Program-made: the position numbers and the translations under genes
In this document: positions 1 to 4,760 of the stretch, one piece after another
How positions within the stretch are numbered: position 1 is the first letter of the stretch
Layout: every line of letters begins with the position of its first letter
From: Acidimicrobiia bacterium
GTDB lineage: Bacteria; Actinomycetota; Acidimicrobiia; Acidimicrobiales; Ilumatobacteraceae
NCBI GenBank assembly: GCA_013811855.1
Contig: JACCUL010000396.1
Coordinates: 1-6,148 of the forward strand
Reading direction: 5' to 3'
Length of the DNA stretch: 6,148 nt
The notes under the pieces: model-generated
Databases searched by the model: none
The model's input: only the letters and a program-made list of their open reading frames with translations
Told to the model about the DNA's origin: nothing

Positions 1-209
1 GTCGTGTCGGACGGCCGCCGGCCGAGCCCCAGCGCGGCGACGCCGGCGGCGACGGCGCCCGACGACACGACGATGACCTCGTGCCCGCCGCCGCGCAAGG
101 CGGCGATCTCGGCGCTCAGCGCACCGATGGCCGTGTCGTCGATCTCGCCCCGCTCGTCGGTGAGTGACGACGTGCCGATCTTCACGACGACGCGCGTCGT
201 CGCACTCAC
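1..209 (-). CDS. proB: Glutamate 5-kinase, N-terminal part (runs off the left edge)
   Basis: The first 69 codons of glutamate 5-kinase are visible. The enzyme phosphorylates the gamma-carboxyl of glutamate with ATP, the first and normally feedback-controlled step of cytoplasmic proline synthesis. What is seen: an amino-acid-kinase beta strand with VVVKIGTSSLT at residues 7-17 (K10 and G12 are the expected phosphate-binding positions) and VVSSGAVAAG at 47-56, which is typical of ProB. The reading frame is open to the window edge, so the kinase C-terminal half and any PUA domain lie outside. The start is GTG at 209-207. It overlaps the obgE stop codon as GTGA, which suggests translational coupling, and only a weak GAG lies upstream. 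Adjacency to obgE is the common actinobacterial arrangement and supports the call. Other amino-acid kinases (e.g. N-acetylglutamate kinase) fit the motif spacing and context less well. Confidence 0.93.
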   Translation of the reverse strand, partial: MSATTRVVVKIGTSSLTDERGEIDDTAIGALSAEIAALRGGGHEVIVVSSGAVAAGVAALGLGRRPSDT

Positions 210-1465
210 GGCACGTACTCGAAGCTGAAGTCCCCGATCCACACGACGTCGCCCTCGGCCGCGCCGGCGCGGGCCAGCAGGCGGGGGACGCCGAGCCGAT
301 CGAGCCGGCGGCTGATGTACGCCGTGGCGTCGTCGCTCGACACGTCGTTGAGCGCCACCGTCCGCTCGACGTAGCGGCCGCTGACCCGGAACTCGTTGGC
401 GGACAGCCGCTCGACCACGGCCCCGGTCGGCTCGGGCCGCAGCAGCACGACGCCGTCCCGCCACGGCTCGGCGGTGCGGGCCTGGTGGACGAGGGACGCC
501 ATCGCCCCGACGAGCCCACCGACGCCGTCGCCGGTGACGGCGGAGATGACGAAGCGCGACTCGCCGTCGGGCTCGAAGCCGAGGTCGTCGAGCCCGGCCG
601 TGGCGTCGGCCTTGGTCCCGACGACGAGACGGAGTCGCTCGAGGAGCTCGGGCCGGTACTTGCCGAGCTCGACCAGCAGGACCCGCTCCTGCTCGGCCGG
701 TGAGGTGCCGTCGAGGGCGGCGAGGTCGACGAGCAGGCACAGCACCCGGGCCCGTTCGACGTGGCGCAGGAAGCGGTGACCGAGGCCCCGGCCGGCGCTG
801 GCCTTTTCGATCAGCCCGGGGATGTCGGCGACGATCATCTCGGCGGCGTCGTCGAGGCGGACGACGCCGAGATTAGGCTCCAGGGTCGTGAACGGGTAGT
901 CGGCGATCTTCGGCTTGGCCGCCGAGATGACGCTGATCAGCGTGCTCTTACCGACGTTGGGGAACCCGACGAGCGCCACGTCGGCCATGAGCTGCAGCTC
1001 CAGCTTGAGCCAGCGCTCCTCCCCGTGCTCACCCTGCTCGGCGAACTTCGGCGCCCGTCGCCGGTTGCTGAGGAACCGGGCGTTGCCGCGACCGCCGCGG
1101 CCGCCGGCGGCGGCCAGCCACCGGTCGCCGTGGTGCAGCAGCTCGGCCAACACCTCCGCGTCGTAGAGGTCCGAGACGACGGTGCCCTCGGGGACGGCGA
1201 TCTCCAGCGACTCGCCGCTGCGGCCGTGGAGGTCCTTGCCCTTGCCGTGCACGCCGGAGGCGGCCCGGCGGTGGGGATGGTCCCGGAAGGCCAACAGCGA
1301 GGCCACGTTGTGGTCGGCGACCAGCCAGACGTCGCCGCCGCGTCCGCCGTCGCCCCCGTTCGGGCCGCCCATGGCCACGGGACCCTCCCGCCGGAACGCC
1401 ACGCAGCCGGCCCCGCCGTCGCCGCCACGCACGTTGAGCTGGCATTCGTCGACGAACTGGGACAC
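206..1465 (-). CDS. obgE: GTPase Obg (CgtA), ribosome assembly factor
   Basis: A 419-residue Obg-family GTPase, acting in late 50S subunit maturation and linked in other bacteria to the stringent response. Domains in order: a glycine-rich Obg fold at about 2-158 (NVRGGDGGAG at 11-20, GGPNGGDGGRGGD at 33-45); a G domain at about 160-330 with the P-loop GFPNVGKST (167-175), the switch I segment ADYPFTTLEPNLG (188-200), DIPG (214-217), TKAD (284-287) as the base-specificity motif and SAV (308-310) as G5; and a C-terminal OCT domain at about 347-419. G4 is TKAD rather than NKxD, an accepted variant. The start is GTG at 1465-1463. The family N-terminus (MSQFVDE...) begins exactly there, no Shine-Dalgarno is seen, and a TAGCGT box ends six bases upstream, suggesting a leaderless mRNA. 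The stop overlaps the proB start. Length and all domains are normal, so the gene looks intact. Confidence 0.98.
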   Translation of the reverse strand: MSQFVDECQLNVRGGDGGAGCVAFRREGPVAMGGPNGGDGGRGGDVWLVADHNVASLLAFRDHPHRRAASGVHGKGKDLHGRSGESLEIAVPEGTVVSDLYDAEVLAELLHHGDRWLAAAGGRGGRGNARFLSNRRRAPKFAEQGEHGEERWLKLELQLMADVALVGFPNVGKSTLISVISAAKPKIADYPFTTLEPNLGVVRLDDAAEMIVADIPGLIEKASAGRGLGHRFLRHVERARVLCLLVDLAALDGTSPAEQERVLLVELGKYRPELLERLRLVVGTKADATAGLDDLGFEPDGESRFVISAVTGDGVGGLVGAMASLVHQARTAEPWRDGVVLLRPEPTGAVVERLSANEFRVSGRYVERTVALNDVSSDDATAYISRRLDRLGVPRLLARAGAAEGDVVWIGDFSFEYVP

Positions 1466-1471
1466 CGAGCC

Positions 1472-1477
1472 ACGCTA
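1472..1477 (-). promoter_or_regulatory. Candidate -10 box for leaderless obgE
   Basis: On the minus strand TAGCGT matches the actinobacterial TAnnnT -10 pattern and ends six bases before the obgE GTG. Transcription would then begin at or next to the start codon. No convincing -35 and no Shine-Dalgarno were found. This is inferred from motif and spacing only. Confidence 0.45.
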
Positions 1478-1498
1478 CCGGTGCGGTTCACGGCGCTC

Positions 1499-1518
1499 CC
1501 GGGCGCGTTCCCGCCCGG
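1499..1518 (-). terminator. GC hairpin between the PepSY gene and obgE
   Basis: Perfect 7-base arms CCGGGCG and CGCCCGG flank a 6-base loop, in the 70-base gap after the PepSY gene and before obgE. There is no T tract on either strand, so it would be a U-less hairpin terminator at best. In DNA this GC-rich such a stem can also arise by chance. Confidence 0.3.
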
Positions 1519-1535
1519 CCCGGCCGGCGCCGGAC

Positions 1536-1859
1536 TCAGTCGCGGTCGGAGGTGTCGTCCTCGTGATCGGCGCTGCTGCCGACGACCGCGAAGTCACGGT
1601 CGAGCTGGACGTCGACCTGCGAGCCGTCGTCGAGCGTGACCTCGACCTCGTAGTAGCTCTCCTCGTCGCCGACCTCGGTGCCGGTCACCCTCCCGCCGCC
1701 GGTGGACGCCAACGCCGCCGCGGTGGCCCGTTCCAGGTCGGCGCCGACGATCCGCTGTTCGGTCCCGTCGTCGTCGCTCTGCGCCACGGCGTAGGAGACC
1801 CCGGTGCCGAGCGCCACCGCGGCCACGGCGACACCGACGATGATCCTCGTTCGCTTCAT
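1536..1859 (-). CDS. Small secreted or membrane-anchored PepSY-like protein
   Basis: A 107-residue protein. The N-terminus is a clear export signal: MKRTR is followed by a hydrophobic stretch of about residues 6-26 (IIVGVAVAAVALGTGVSYAVA), ending in an AxA-type site before QSDDD. The rest, about 33-95, resembles a PepSY domain: a helix with DLERATAAALASTGGG, then strands with YYEVEVTLDDGSQVDVQLDRDFAVV. It ends in an acidic tail (SADHEDDTSDRD). PepSY domains are small extracytoplasmic modules, often proposed to inhibit or modulate peptidases, and the target here is unknown. The start is the ATG at 1859, because the signal peptide begins there. The frame remains open upstream to a GTG at 2003, but that would put a repeat element into the protein and bury the signal. 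No strong Shine-Dalgarno is seen; a GAAGG lies too far upstream. It precedes obgE on the same strand with a 70-base gap. Confidence 0.82.
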   Translation of the reverse strand: MKRTRIIVGVAVAAVALGTGVSYAVAQSDDDGTEQRIVGADLERATAAALASTGGGRVTGTEVGDEESYYEVEVTLDDGSQVDVQLDRDFAVVGSSADHEDDTSDRD

Positions 1860-1894
1860 GGGGTCGATGATGCGCCTTCGATCCTGTCGCCACC

Positions 1895-1909
1895 CTGAAC
1901 GACGCCACC
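1895..1909 (+). repeat. Degenerate third copy of the intergenic repeat
   Basis: CTGAACGACGCCACC matches the core of the two longer repeat copies at 14 of 15 positions, and CACC precedes it as in the others but with two bases missing. It lies just upstream of the PepSY gene and looks like a decayed or partial copy. Confidence 0.5.
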
Positions 1910-1943
1910 GGGCCGTCCACCTCTGAACGACGCGACCTGACAC
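1907..1943 (+). repeat. 37-base direct repeat, copy 1
   Basis: This copy matches the copy at 1990-2026 at 36 of 37 positions; the only difference is C at 1914 against T at 1997. Its core is TGAACGACGCGACCTGACAC. The repeat is noncoding and lies between the divergent PepSY and HD-hydrolase genes. Its 3' end runs into the palindrome TGACA-CGT-TGTCA (1938-1950). Unlike copy 2, it lacks the right-hand CCCGGTTC arm. Confidence 0.9.
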
Positions 1944-1950
1944 GTTGTCA
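1938..1950. repeat. Short palindrome TGACA-CGT-TGTCA
   Basis: Perfect 5-base arms around a 3-base centre begin inside repeat copy 1 and end outside it. It has the size of a transcription-factor half-site pair, but it may equally be a junction remnant of the repeat. No regulator can be assigned. Confidence 0.4.
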
Positions 1951-1973
1951 ACGCGGCCGCCGAAGCGCCTGGA

Positions 1974-1987
1974 GGCACCGGCGTGCC
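1974..1987. repeat. Small inverted repeat GGCAC-CGGC-GTGCC
   Basis: Five-base perfect arms with a four-base loop, immediately left of the longer hairpin of repeat copy 2. Alone it is weak evidence, but it adds to the dense secondary structure of this gap. Confidence 0.35.
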
Positions 1988-2033
1988 GAACCGGGCTGTC
2001 CACCTCTGAACGACGCGACCTGACACCCGGTTC
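1988..2033. repeat. Inverted repeat enclosing repeat copy 2
   Basis: The left arm GAACCGGGCTGTC (1988-2000) pairs with the right arm GACACCCGGTTC (2022-2033) over 12 pairs, with one bulged base on the left and a 21-base loop. This overlaps repeat copy 2 and resembles a small hairpin-forming element such as a REP-like or MITE-like unit. No transposase is encoded in the window. Confidence 0.65.
1990..2026 (+). repeat. 37-base direct repeat, copy 2
   Basis: This is the second copy of the intergenic repeat, 83 bases from copy 1 and identical at 36 of 37 positions. It ends 21 bases before the GTG of the HD-hydrolase gene, so it could overlap that promoter. A GTG at 2003-2001 on the minus strand lies within it and should not be taken as the PepSY gene start. 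Confidence 0.9.
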
Positions 2034-2034
2034 C

Positions 2035-2040
2035 TAAGCT
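2035..2040 (+). promoter_or_regulatory. Candidate -10 box for the HD-hydrolase gene
   Basis: TAAGCT fits TAnnnT and ends seven bases before the GTG at 2048, the spacing expected of a leaderless transcript. CTGACA in the neighbouring repeat resembles a -35 box but lies only nine bases away, too close to pair with it. Confidence 0.4.
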
Positions 2041-2047
2041 CGTCGGG

Positions 2048-3163
2048 GTGGGTGACGAGTCGATGCAGGAGCGGGCTGACCGCTGGGCGGCCACGATGGC
2101 CGGTCACGGGCGCGAGCGGCTCGTGCTCGCCCATGCCGACTCGCACGCCGTCGTGGCCGGGCCGCTGGTCGACCGGCGCCGGCGGGAGGAGCGCCAGCAC
2201 GCCCATCTGGCCGCCGCGGCGACCAGGGCCGTCGGTGCCGGCCGGCGGGCCCGCGCCGAGGAGCCCGACGAGTGGCGCACGTGCTTCGAGCGCGATCGCG
2301 ATCGCATCCTGCATGCCTCCGCCTTCCGCCGCCTGGCCGGCAAGACCCAGGTGTTCGTGTTCCCCGACGACCACCAGCGCACCCGCCTGACCCACGCGCT
2401 CGAGGTCGCCCAGGTCGCCACGTCGGTGGCCAGGGTGCTCGGGCTCAACGTGGCGCTCGCCGAGGCCATCGCGCTGGGCCACGACTGCGGGCACGGACCC
2501 GGCGGTCACGCCAGCGAGGACGCGCTGTCGCCGTACGTCGCCGGCGGGTACGAGCACGCCTGCTGGGGCGCCGACGTCACGCTCGCCGCGCTCAACCTGT
2601 GCGCCGAGACGCTCGACGGCATCCGCAACCACTCGTGGAGCCGTCCGGCGCCGGCCACGCCGGAGGGCGAGGTCGTGTCGTGGGCCGACCGCATCGCCTA
2701 CGTGTGCCACGACTTCGAGGACGCCGTGGCCGCCGGCATCGTGGCCGCCGCCATGCTGCCGCCGGTCGTCGCCGACCGGTGCGGGGCCACGCGGTCTCAT
2801 CAGCTCGGGGCGTTCATCGCGGCGATGGTCACGACGACGGCCGAGTCCGGCCGCATCGGCATGGAGGCGTCGGTGGCCGAGGCCCTCGCCGAGCTGCGCC
2901 GGTTCAACTACGAGCACGTCTACCTGCGCCCGGCCAGCGCGGCCCAGGCGGAGTCGGTCGTCGCCCTGCTGCGGGCGTTGGTCGAGCACTACGGCGACCG
3001 TCCGCACCTGCTGCCGGACGCGCCCCGGTCCGGCGGCGGGGCGGACGAGGCGATCCGGGCCGCGGCGACCTACGTGGCCGGCATGACCGACCGCTTCGCC
3101 TGCCGCCAGGCCGTCTCACTGCTCGGCTGGGACCCGGCCAAGCTCCCCGCCGGCGTCAGCTGA
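2048..3163 (+). CDS. dGTPase-family HD-domain triphosphohydrolase
   Basis: A 371-residue HD phosphohydrolase of the deoxyguanosinetriphosphate triphosphohydrolase family, which removes tripolyphosphate from dNTPs in the cytoplasm. What is seen: RDRDRILHASAFRRLAGKTQV (82-101), typical of the family; the metal ligands H116 (RTRLTH), H145-D146 and D214 (WADRIAY); the further active-site residues H149, H154 and E157 in HDxGHxPxGHxxE; and YVAGMTDR (342-349) near the end. All key residues are kept, so it is probably active, although substrate preference cannot be read from sequence. About 70 N-terminal residues precede the conserved core. The start chosen is GTG 2048, with a TAAGCT box just upstream. 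ATG 2063, with GGGTGA seven bases before it, is a good alternative and would shorten the protein by five residues. It is the only plus-strand gene here, divergent from the PepSY gene and overlapping the acylphosphatase end by 8 bases. A role in nucleotide-pool control is likely. Phage defence, known for some dGTPases, is possible but has no support from the neighbours. Confidence 0.92.
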   Translation: MGDESMQERADRWAATMAGHGRERLVLAHADSHAVVAGPLVDRRRREERQHAHLAAAATRAVGAGRRARAEEPDEWRTCFERDRDRILHASAFRRLAGKTQVFVFPDDHQRTRLTHALEVAQVATSVARVLGLNVALAEAIALGHDCGHGPGGHASEDALSPYVAGGYEHACWGADVTLAALNLCAETLDGIRNHSWSRPAPATPEGEVVSWADRIAYVCHDFEDAVAAGIVAAAMLPPVVADRCGATRSHQLGAFIAAMVTTTAESGRIGMEASVAEALAELRRFNYEHVYLRPASAAQAESVVALLRALVEHYGDRPHLLPDAPRSGGGADEAIRAAATYVAGMTDRFACRQAVSLLGWDPAKLPAGVS

Positions 3164-3166
3164 CGC
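3153..3166. repeat. 14-base palindrome holding both convergent stop codons
   Basis: GCGTCAGCTGACGC is a perfect palindrome. It contains the TGA of the plus-strand hydrolase gene (3161-3163) and the TGA of the minus-strand acylphosphatase gene (3158-3156). As RNA it could form only a 5-base-pair hairpin and no T tract follows on either strand, so it is a weak candidate for a bidirectional terminator. Confidence 0.6.
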
Positions 3167-3419
3167 GAAAGCCCTGGAGGCTTGCGGCCGGCTCTTCGGA
3201 CACGTCGATGGCCGTCACGTCGGCGGCCGGCGGGCCGACCCGGCACCACGCCACCAGCTCGGCCACGGCGGCGGGAGCACCTTCGAAGACGGCTTCGACG
3301 GCGCCGTCCGAGCGGTTGGTCACCGACCCGGCGACCCCCCGGCGCACCGCTTCACGGCGACACGACTCCCGGAACCAGACGCCCTGTACCCGACCGTGCA
3401 CGACGACACGGCAGCGCAA
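3156..3419 (-). CDS. acyP: Acylphosphatase
   Basis: An 87-residue acylphosphatase, the usual size for this small cytoplasmic family, which hydrolyses carboxyl-phosphate bonds. The signature GRVQGVWFRES (9-19) carries the catalytic arginine R17, and VTNRSDGAVE (33-42) carries the catalytic asparagine N35. The C-terminus, LQGFRVS, has the family's usual final strand. The start is TTG at 3419-3417, seven bases after the rpmA stop. It gives the normal length before the signature and suggests coupling to rpmA translation. No Shine-Dalgarno is seen. A GTG at codon 7 is possible but would cut off the first beta strand. The 3' end overlaps the convergent dGTPase-like gene by 8 bases. The physiological substrate is unknown; its place at the end of a ribosomal-protein operon does not define one. 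Confidence 0.93.
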   Translation of the reverse strand: MRCRVVVHGRVQGVWFRESCRREAVRRGVAGSVTNRSDGAVEAVFEGAPAAVAELVAWCRVGPPAADVTAIDVSEEPAASLQGFRVS

Positions 3420-3426
3420 GGATGGG

Positions 3427-3684
3427 TCAGCCGTCGGGCGCGACGACGTCGATGACCTTGCGGCCCCTGCGGGCGCCGTACTTGACGTTGCCGTCGATCA
3501 GCGAGAACAGCGTGTCGTCGCCGCCGATGCCGACGTTCTTGCCGGGGTGGAACTTGGTGCCGCGCTGGCGGATGATGATCGTGCCGGCGTTGACGGCCGT
3601 GCCGCCGTACACCTTGACCCCGAGGCGCTGGGCGTTGGAGTCACGGCCGTTGCGGGTGGAACCGCCACCCTTGGTCTTGGACAT
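3427..3684 (-). CDS. rpmA: 50S ribosomal protein L27
   Basis: An 85-residue bL27 protein. Its N-terminal tail reaches towards the peptidyl transferase centre of the large subunit. MSKTKGGGSTRNGRDSNAQR at residues 1-20 is nearly the family consensus, followed by LGVKVYGG and RQRGTKFHPG (39-48). The start ATG at 3684 is firm: GAGGAG lies seven bases upstream, one of the few clear Shine-Dalgarno sites in the window. There is no extra N-terminal leader of the kind cleaved in Firmicutes. It lies 16 bases after rplU and 7 bases before acyP and is surely co-transcribed with them. Confidence 0.98.
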   Translation of the reverse strand: MSKTKGGGSTRNGRDSNAQRLGVKVYGGTAVNAGTIIIRQRGTKFHPGKNVGIGGDDTLFSLIDGNVKYGARRGRKVIDVVAPDG

Positions 3685-3691
3685 CTTCAGG

Positions 3692-3697
3692 CTCCTC
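3692..3697 (-). promoter_or_regulatory. Ribosome binding site of rpmA
   Basis: GAGGAG lies seven bases before the rpmA ATG, in the 16-base gap after rplU. It contrasts with obgE, rplU, vapB and the HD-hydrolase start at 2048, which show no such site. Confidence 0.8.
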
Positions 3698-3700
3698 GGG

Positions 3701-4027
3701 TCACGTGGGCCGGCTCGCCCCGGTCGCGATCTTGGTGATCTCGACGACGGTGTAGGTCTGGCGATGACCGAAGCGACGACGCTGGTTGGTCCGCCGCTTG
3801 TACGTGAACCCGTTGATCTTCGGGCCTCTGGCCCGGCCGACCACCGTGCCCGTGACCGTCACCCCGTCGAGCTGGTCCGACGTGGCCAGCACGGTGTCGC
3901 CGTCGACGAGCATCTTGACGGGCAGGCTGACCTCGTCGCCCTCGGCGGCGTCGAGCACGTCGACCTCCACCCGCTGACCTTCGGTCACCCGCTTCTGGTT
4001 GCTCCCGGCACCGATCACTGCGTACAT
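3701..4027 (-). CDS. rplU: 50S ribosomal protein L21
   Basis: A 108-residue bL21 protein that binds 23S rRNA in the large subunit. It starts MYAVIGAGSNQKRVTEG, where most family members have GGKQ instead of GSNQ at residues 8-11, so this loop is slightly divergent. The C-terminal signature FTYKRRTNQRRRFGHRQTYT (74-93) is fully recognisable. The start is ATG 4027. The frame stays open upstream to 4102, but that stretch runs through the end of vapC and is not L21-like. No Shine-Dalgarno is present. A TAACCT box ends 11 bases before the ATG, suggesting a transcript with almost no leader. Only 34 bases separate it from vapC, leaving no room for an L21 leader RNA outside vapC. Confidence 0.97.
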   Translation of the reverse strand: MYAVIGAGSNQKRVTEGQRVEVDVLDAAEGDEVSLPVKMLVDGDTVLATSDQLDGVTVTGTVVGRARGPKINGFTYKRRTNQRRRFGHRQTYTVVEITKIATGASRPT

Positions 4028-4038
4028 AGCGACAGACG

Positions 4039-4044
4039 AGGTTA
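4039..4044 (-). promoter_or_regulatory. Candidate -10 box for rplU
   Basis: On the minus strand TAACCT fits TAnnnT and lies in the 34-base gap between vapC and rplU, 11 bases before the ATG. A start site about seven bases downstream would give a leader of roughly four bases. The -35 region (around ACGTGA, inside the end of vapC) is poor. Confidence 0.4.
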
Positions 4045-4061
4045 CCGGCGACATCGGAGCA

Positions 4062-4463
4062 TCACGTGCCGAGGACCGTGAACCCGAGGCTCCTCGCCGC
4101 ATCGGCCTGGCGAACGTCGAACGTCAGGAACATGACGGCGGTGCCGAGCCGGCGAGCGGCGCCGAGATGGAGCGCATCCAACGTGCGCACACCGGTCTGC
4201 TCGCCGATCGACGCCGCGAGCTCACACGTGTCGGCGTCGAGCTCGACGATGGAGAACGAGGCCAGATCGGCCGAGAAGTCCGCCCGCGCTGCGGTGACGC
4301 TCGTCGGGTCGAGCAGCCGTGACAGGTTGCGGCGGACCTCGACGATCGTGTGCCGCCCGGTGACGAGCTCGTCGTCGCGGGCCAGGAGCTCGACGGCGCG
4401 CTCCGAGTCGGGTTCGTCGACGTAGCGCTTCAACAGTGCGCTCGTGTCGACGTACTGCGTCAC
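4062..4463 (-). CDS. vapC: PIN-domain toxin, VapC family
   Basis: A 133-residue PIN-domain ribonuclease, the normal size for VapC toxins, which cleave specific tRNA or rRNA sites when freed from their antitoxin. The acidic metal ligands are in place: D6 in YVDTSALLKRYV, E42 in TIVEVRR, D96 in RTLDALHLGAA and D116 in LTFDVRQAD. The toxin is therefore probably catalytically competent. The start is GTG 4463, which overlaps the antitoxin stop as GTGA, the usual coupled arrangement. A longer in-frame start at 4559 would add 32 residues running back through the antitoxin gene and is rejected. It ends 34 bases before rplU, in a position where most relatives have rne followed directly by rplU. The RNA target cannot be told from sequence. 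Confidence 0.92.
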   Translation of the reverse strand: MTQYVDTSALLKRYVDEPDSERAVELLARDDELVTGRHTIVEVRRNLSRLLDPTSVTAARADFSADLASFSIVELDADTCELAASIGEQTGVRTLDALHLGAARRLGTAVMFLTFDVRQADAARSLGFTVLGT

Positions 4464-4717
4464 TCCGAGCGATCCTCGTCGAGCACCTGCTGCGACGGTC
4501 GCACGGCGCGGTGCCGGCGCACCGGACCGAGACCGCGACGCACGGCAGGAGTGACCCAACCGCTGGCGACCGCATCGGCGAGCTGGACATGGTCGAGAAC
4601 GGGGCCGATCACCGCGACCGGGCGGCCGCGGTCGGTGACGGTGATCAGCTGGCCGGCTGTGGCTCGTCGGAGGTAGGCCGACAGGTTCGCCTTGAGCTCT
4701 CGGATCGCCACATCCAT
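4460..4717 (-). CDS. vapB: Phd/YefM-type antitoxin of the VapBC module
   Basis: An 85-residue antitoxin. The N-terminal half (about 1-45) has the Phd/YefM DNA-binding pattern: MDVAIRELKANLSAYLRRA, then ITVTDRGRPVAVIGP (25-39). The remainder is charged and probably wraps the toxin. It should neutralise the PIN toxin encoded just downstream and, alone or with the toxin, repress its own promoter. The start ATG 4717 directly follows one arm of a strong inverted repeat (4718-4746), and a TATCGT box ends six bases before it, so the message is probably leaderless. The gene begins 43 bases after the RNase E/G stop. The pair of a Phd/YefM-fold antitoxin with a PIN toxin is common in actinobacteria; the vapB symbol is given for the module role, not the fold. 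Confidence 0.9.
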   Translation of the reverse strand: MDVAIRELKANLSAYLRRATAGQLITVTDRGRPVAVIGPVLDHVQLADAVASGWVTPAVRRGLGPVRRHRAVRPSQQVLDEDRSE

Positions 4718-4746
4718 GTGGTCACGATAGTGGGTCCGGTGACCAC
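4718..4746 (-). promoter_or_regulatory. Probable vapBC operator and promoter
   Basis: The perfect 8-base arms GTGGTCAC (4746-4739 on the minus strand) and GTGACCAC (4725-4718) are separated by 13 bases, and a ninth pair extends into the A of the ATG. The -10-like TATCGT (4729-4724) overlaps the start-proximal arm. An antitoxin bound here would cover the -10 box and the transcription start, fitting the autoregulation known for these modules. Confidence 0.7.
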
Positions 4747-4760
4747 AATGCCACGCACAG

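Noticed and set aside
761..1639. Plus-strand frame opposite obgE
   Set aside because: It is antisense to a fully conserved Obg protein; its composition follows from the Obg codons.
1860..2003. N-terminal extension of the PepSY protein from GTG 2003
   Set aside because: It would place repeat DNA in the coding region and make the obvious signal peptide internal. ATG 1859 is preferred.
1891..2033. CRISPR array
   Set aside because: There are only two good copies, with an irregular distance to the third, no uniform spacers and no cas genes in the window.
1856..3007. Long minus-strand reading frame opposite the HD-hydrolase gene
   Set aside because: It is antisense to a gene with all family motifs intact, has low-complexity Gly/Arg/Ala-rich content, and overlaps the repeats. 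It is a GC-rich shadow frame.
1907..3163. Complete insertion sequence or transposon around the HD-hydrolase gene
   Set aside because: No transposase or integrase is encoded, and no matching repeat was found on the far side of the gene near 3160.
2272..3738. 488-codon plus-strand frame
   Set aside because: It runs out of frame through the hydrolase gene and antisense through acyP and rpmA, is extremely Arg-rich, and has no recognisable domain.
4028..4102. Longer L21 start at 4102
   Set aside because: The extra residues are the vapC end in another frame; MYAVI is the standard L21 start.
4464..4559. Longer VapC start at 4559
   Set aside because: The added residues lie out of frame inside the antitoxin gene and do not resemble PIN proteins; GTG 4463 gives the usual overlap and length.
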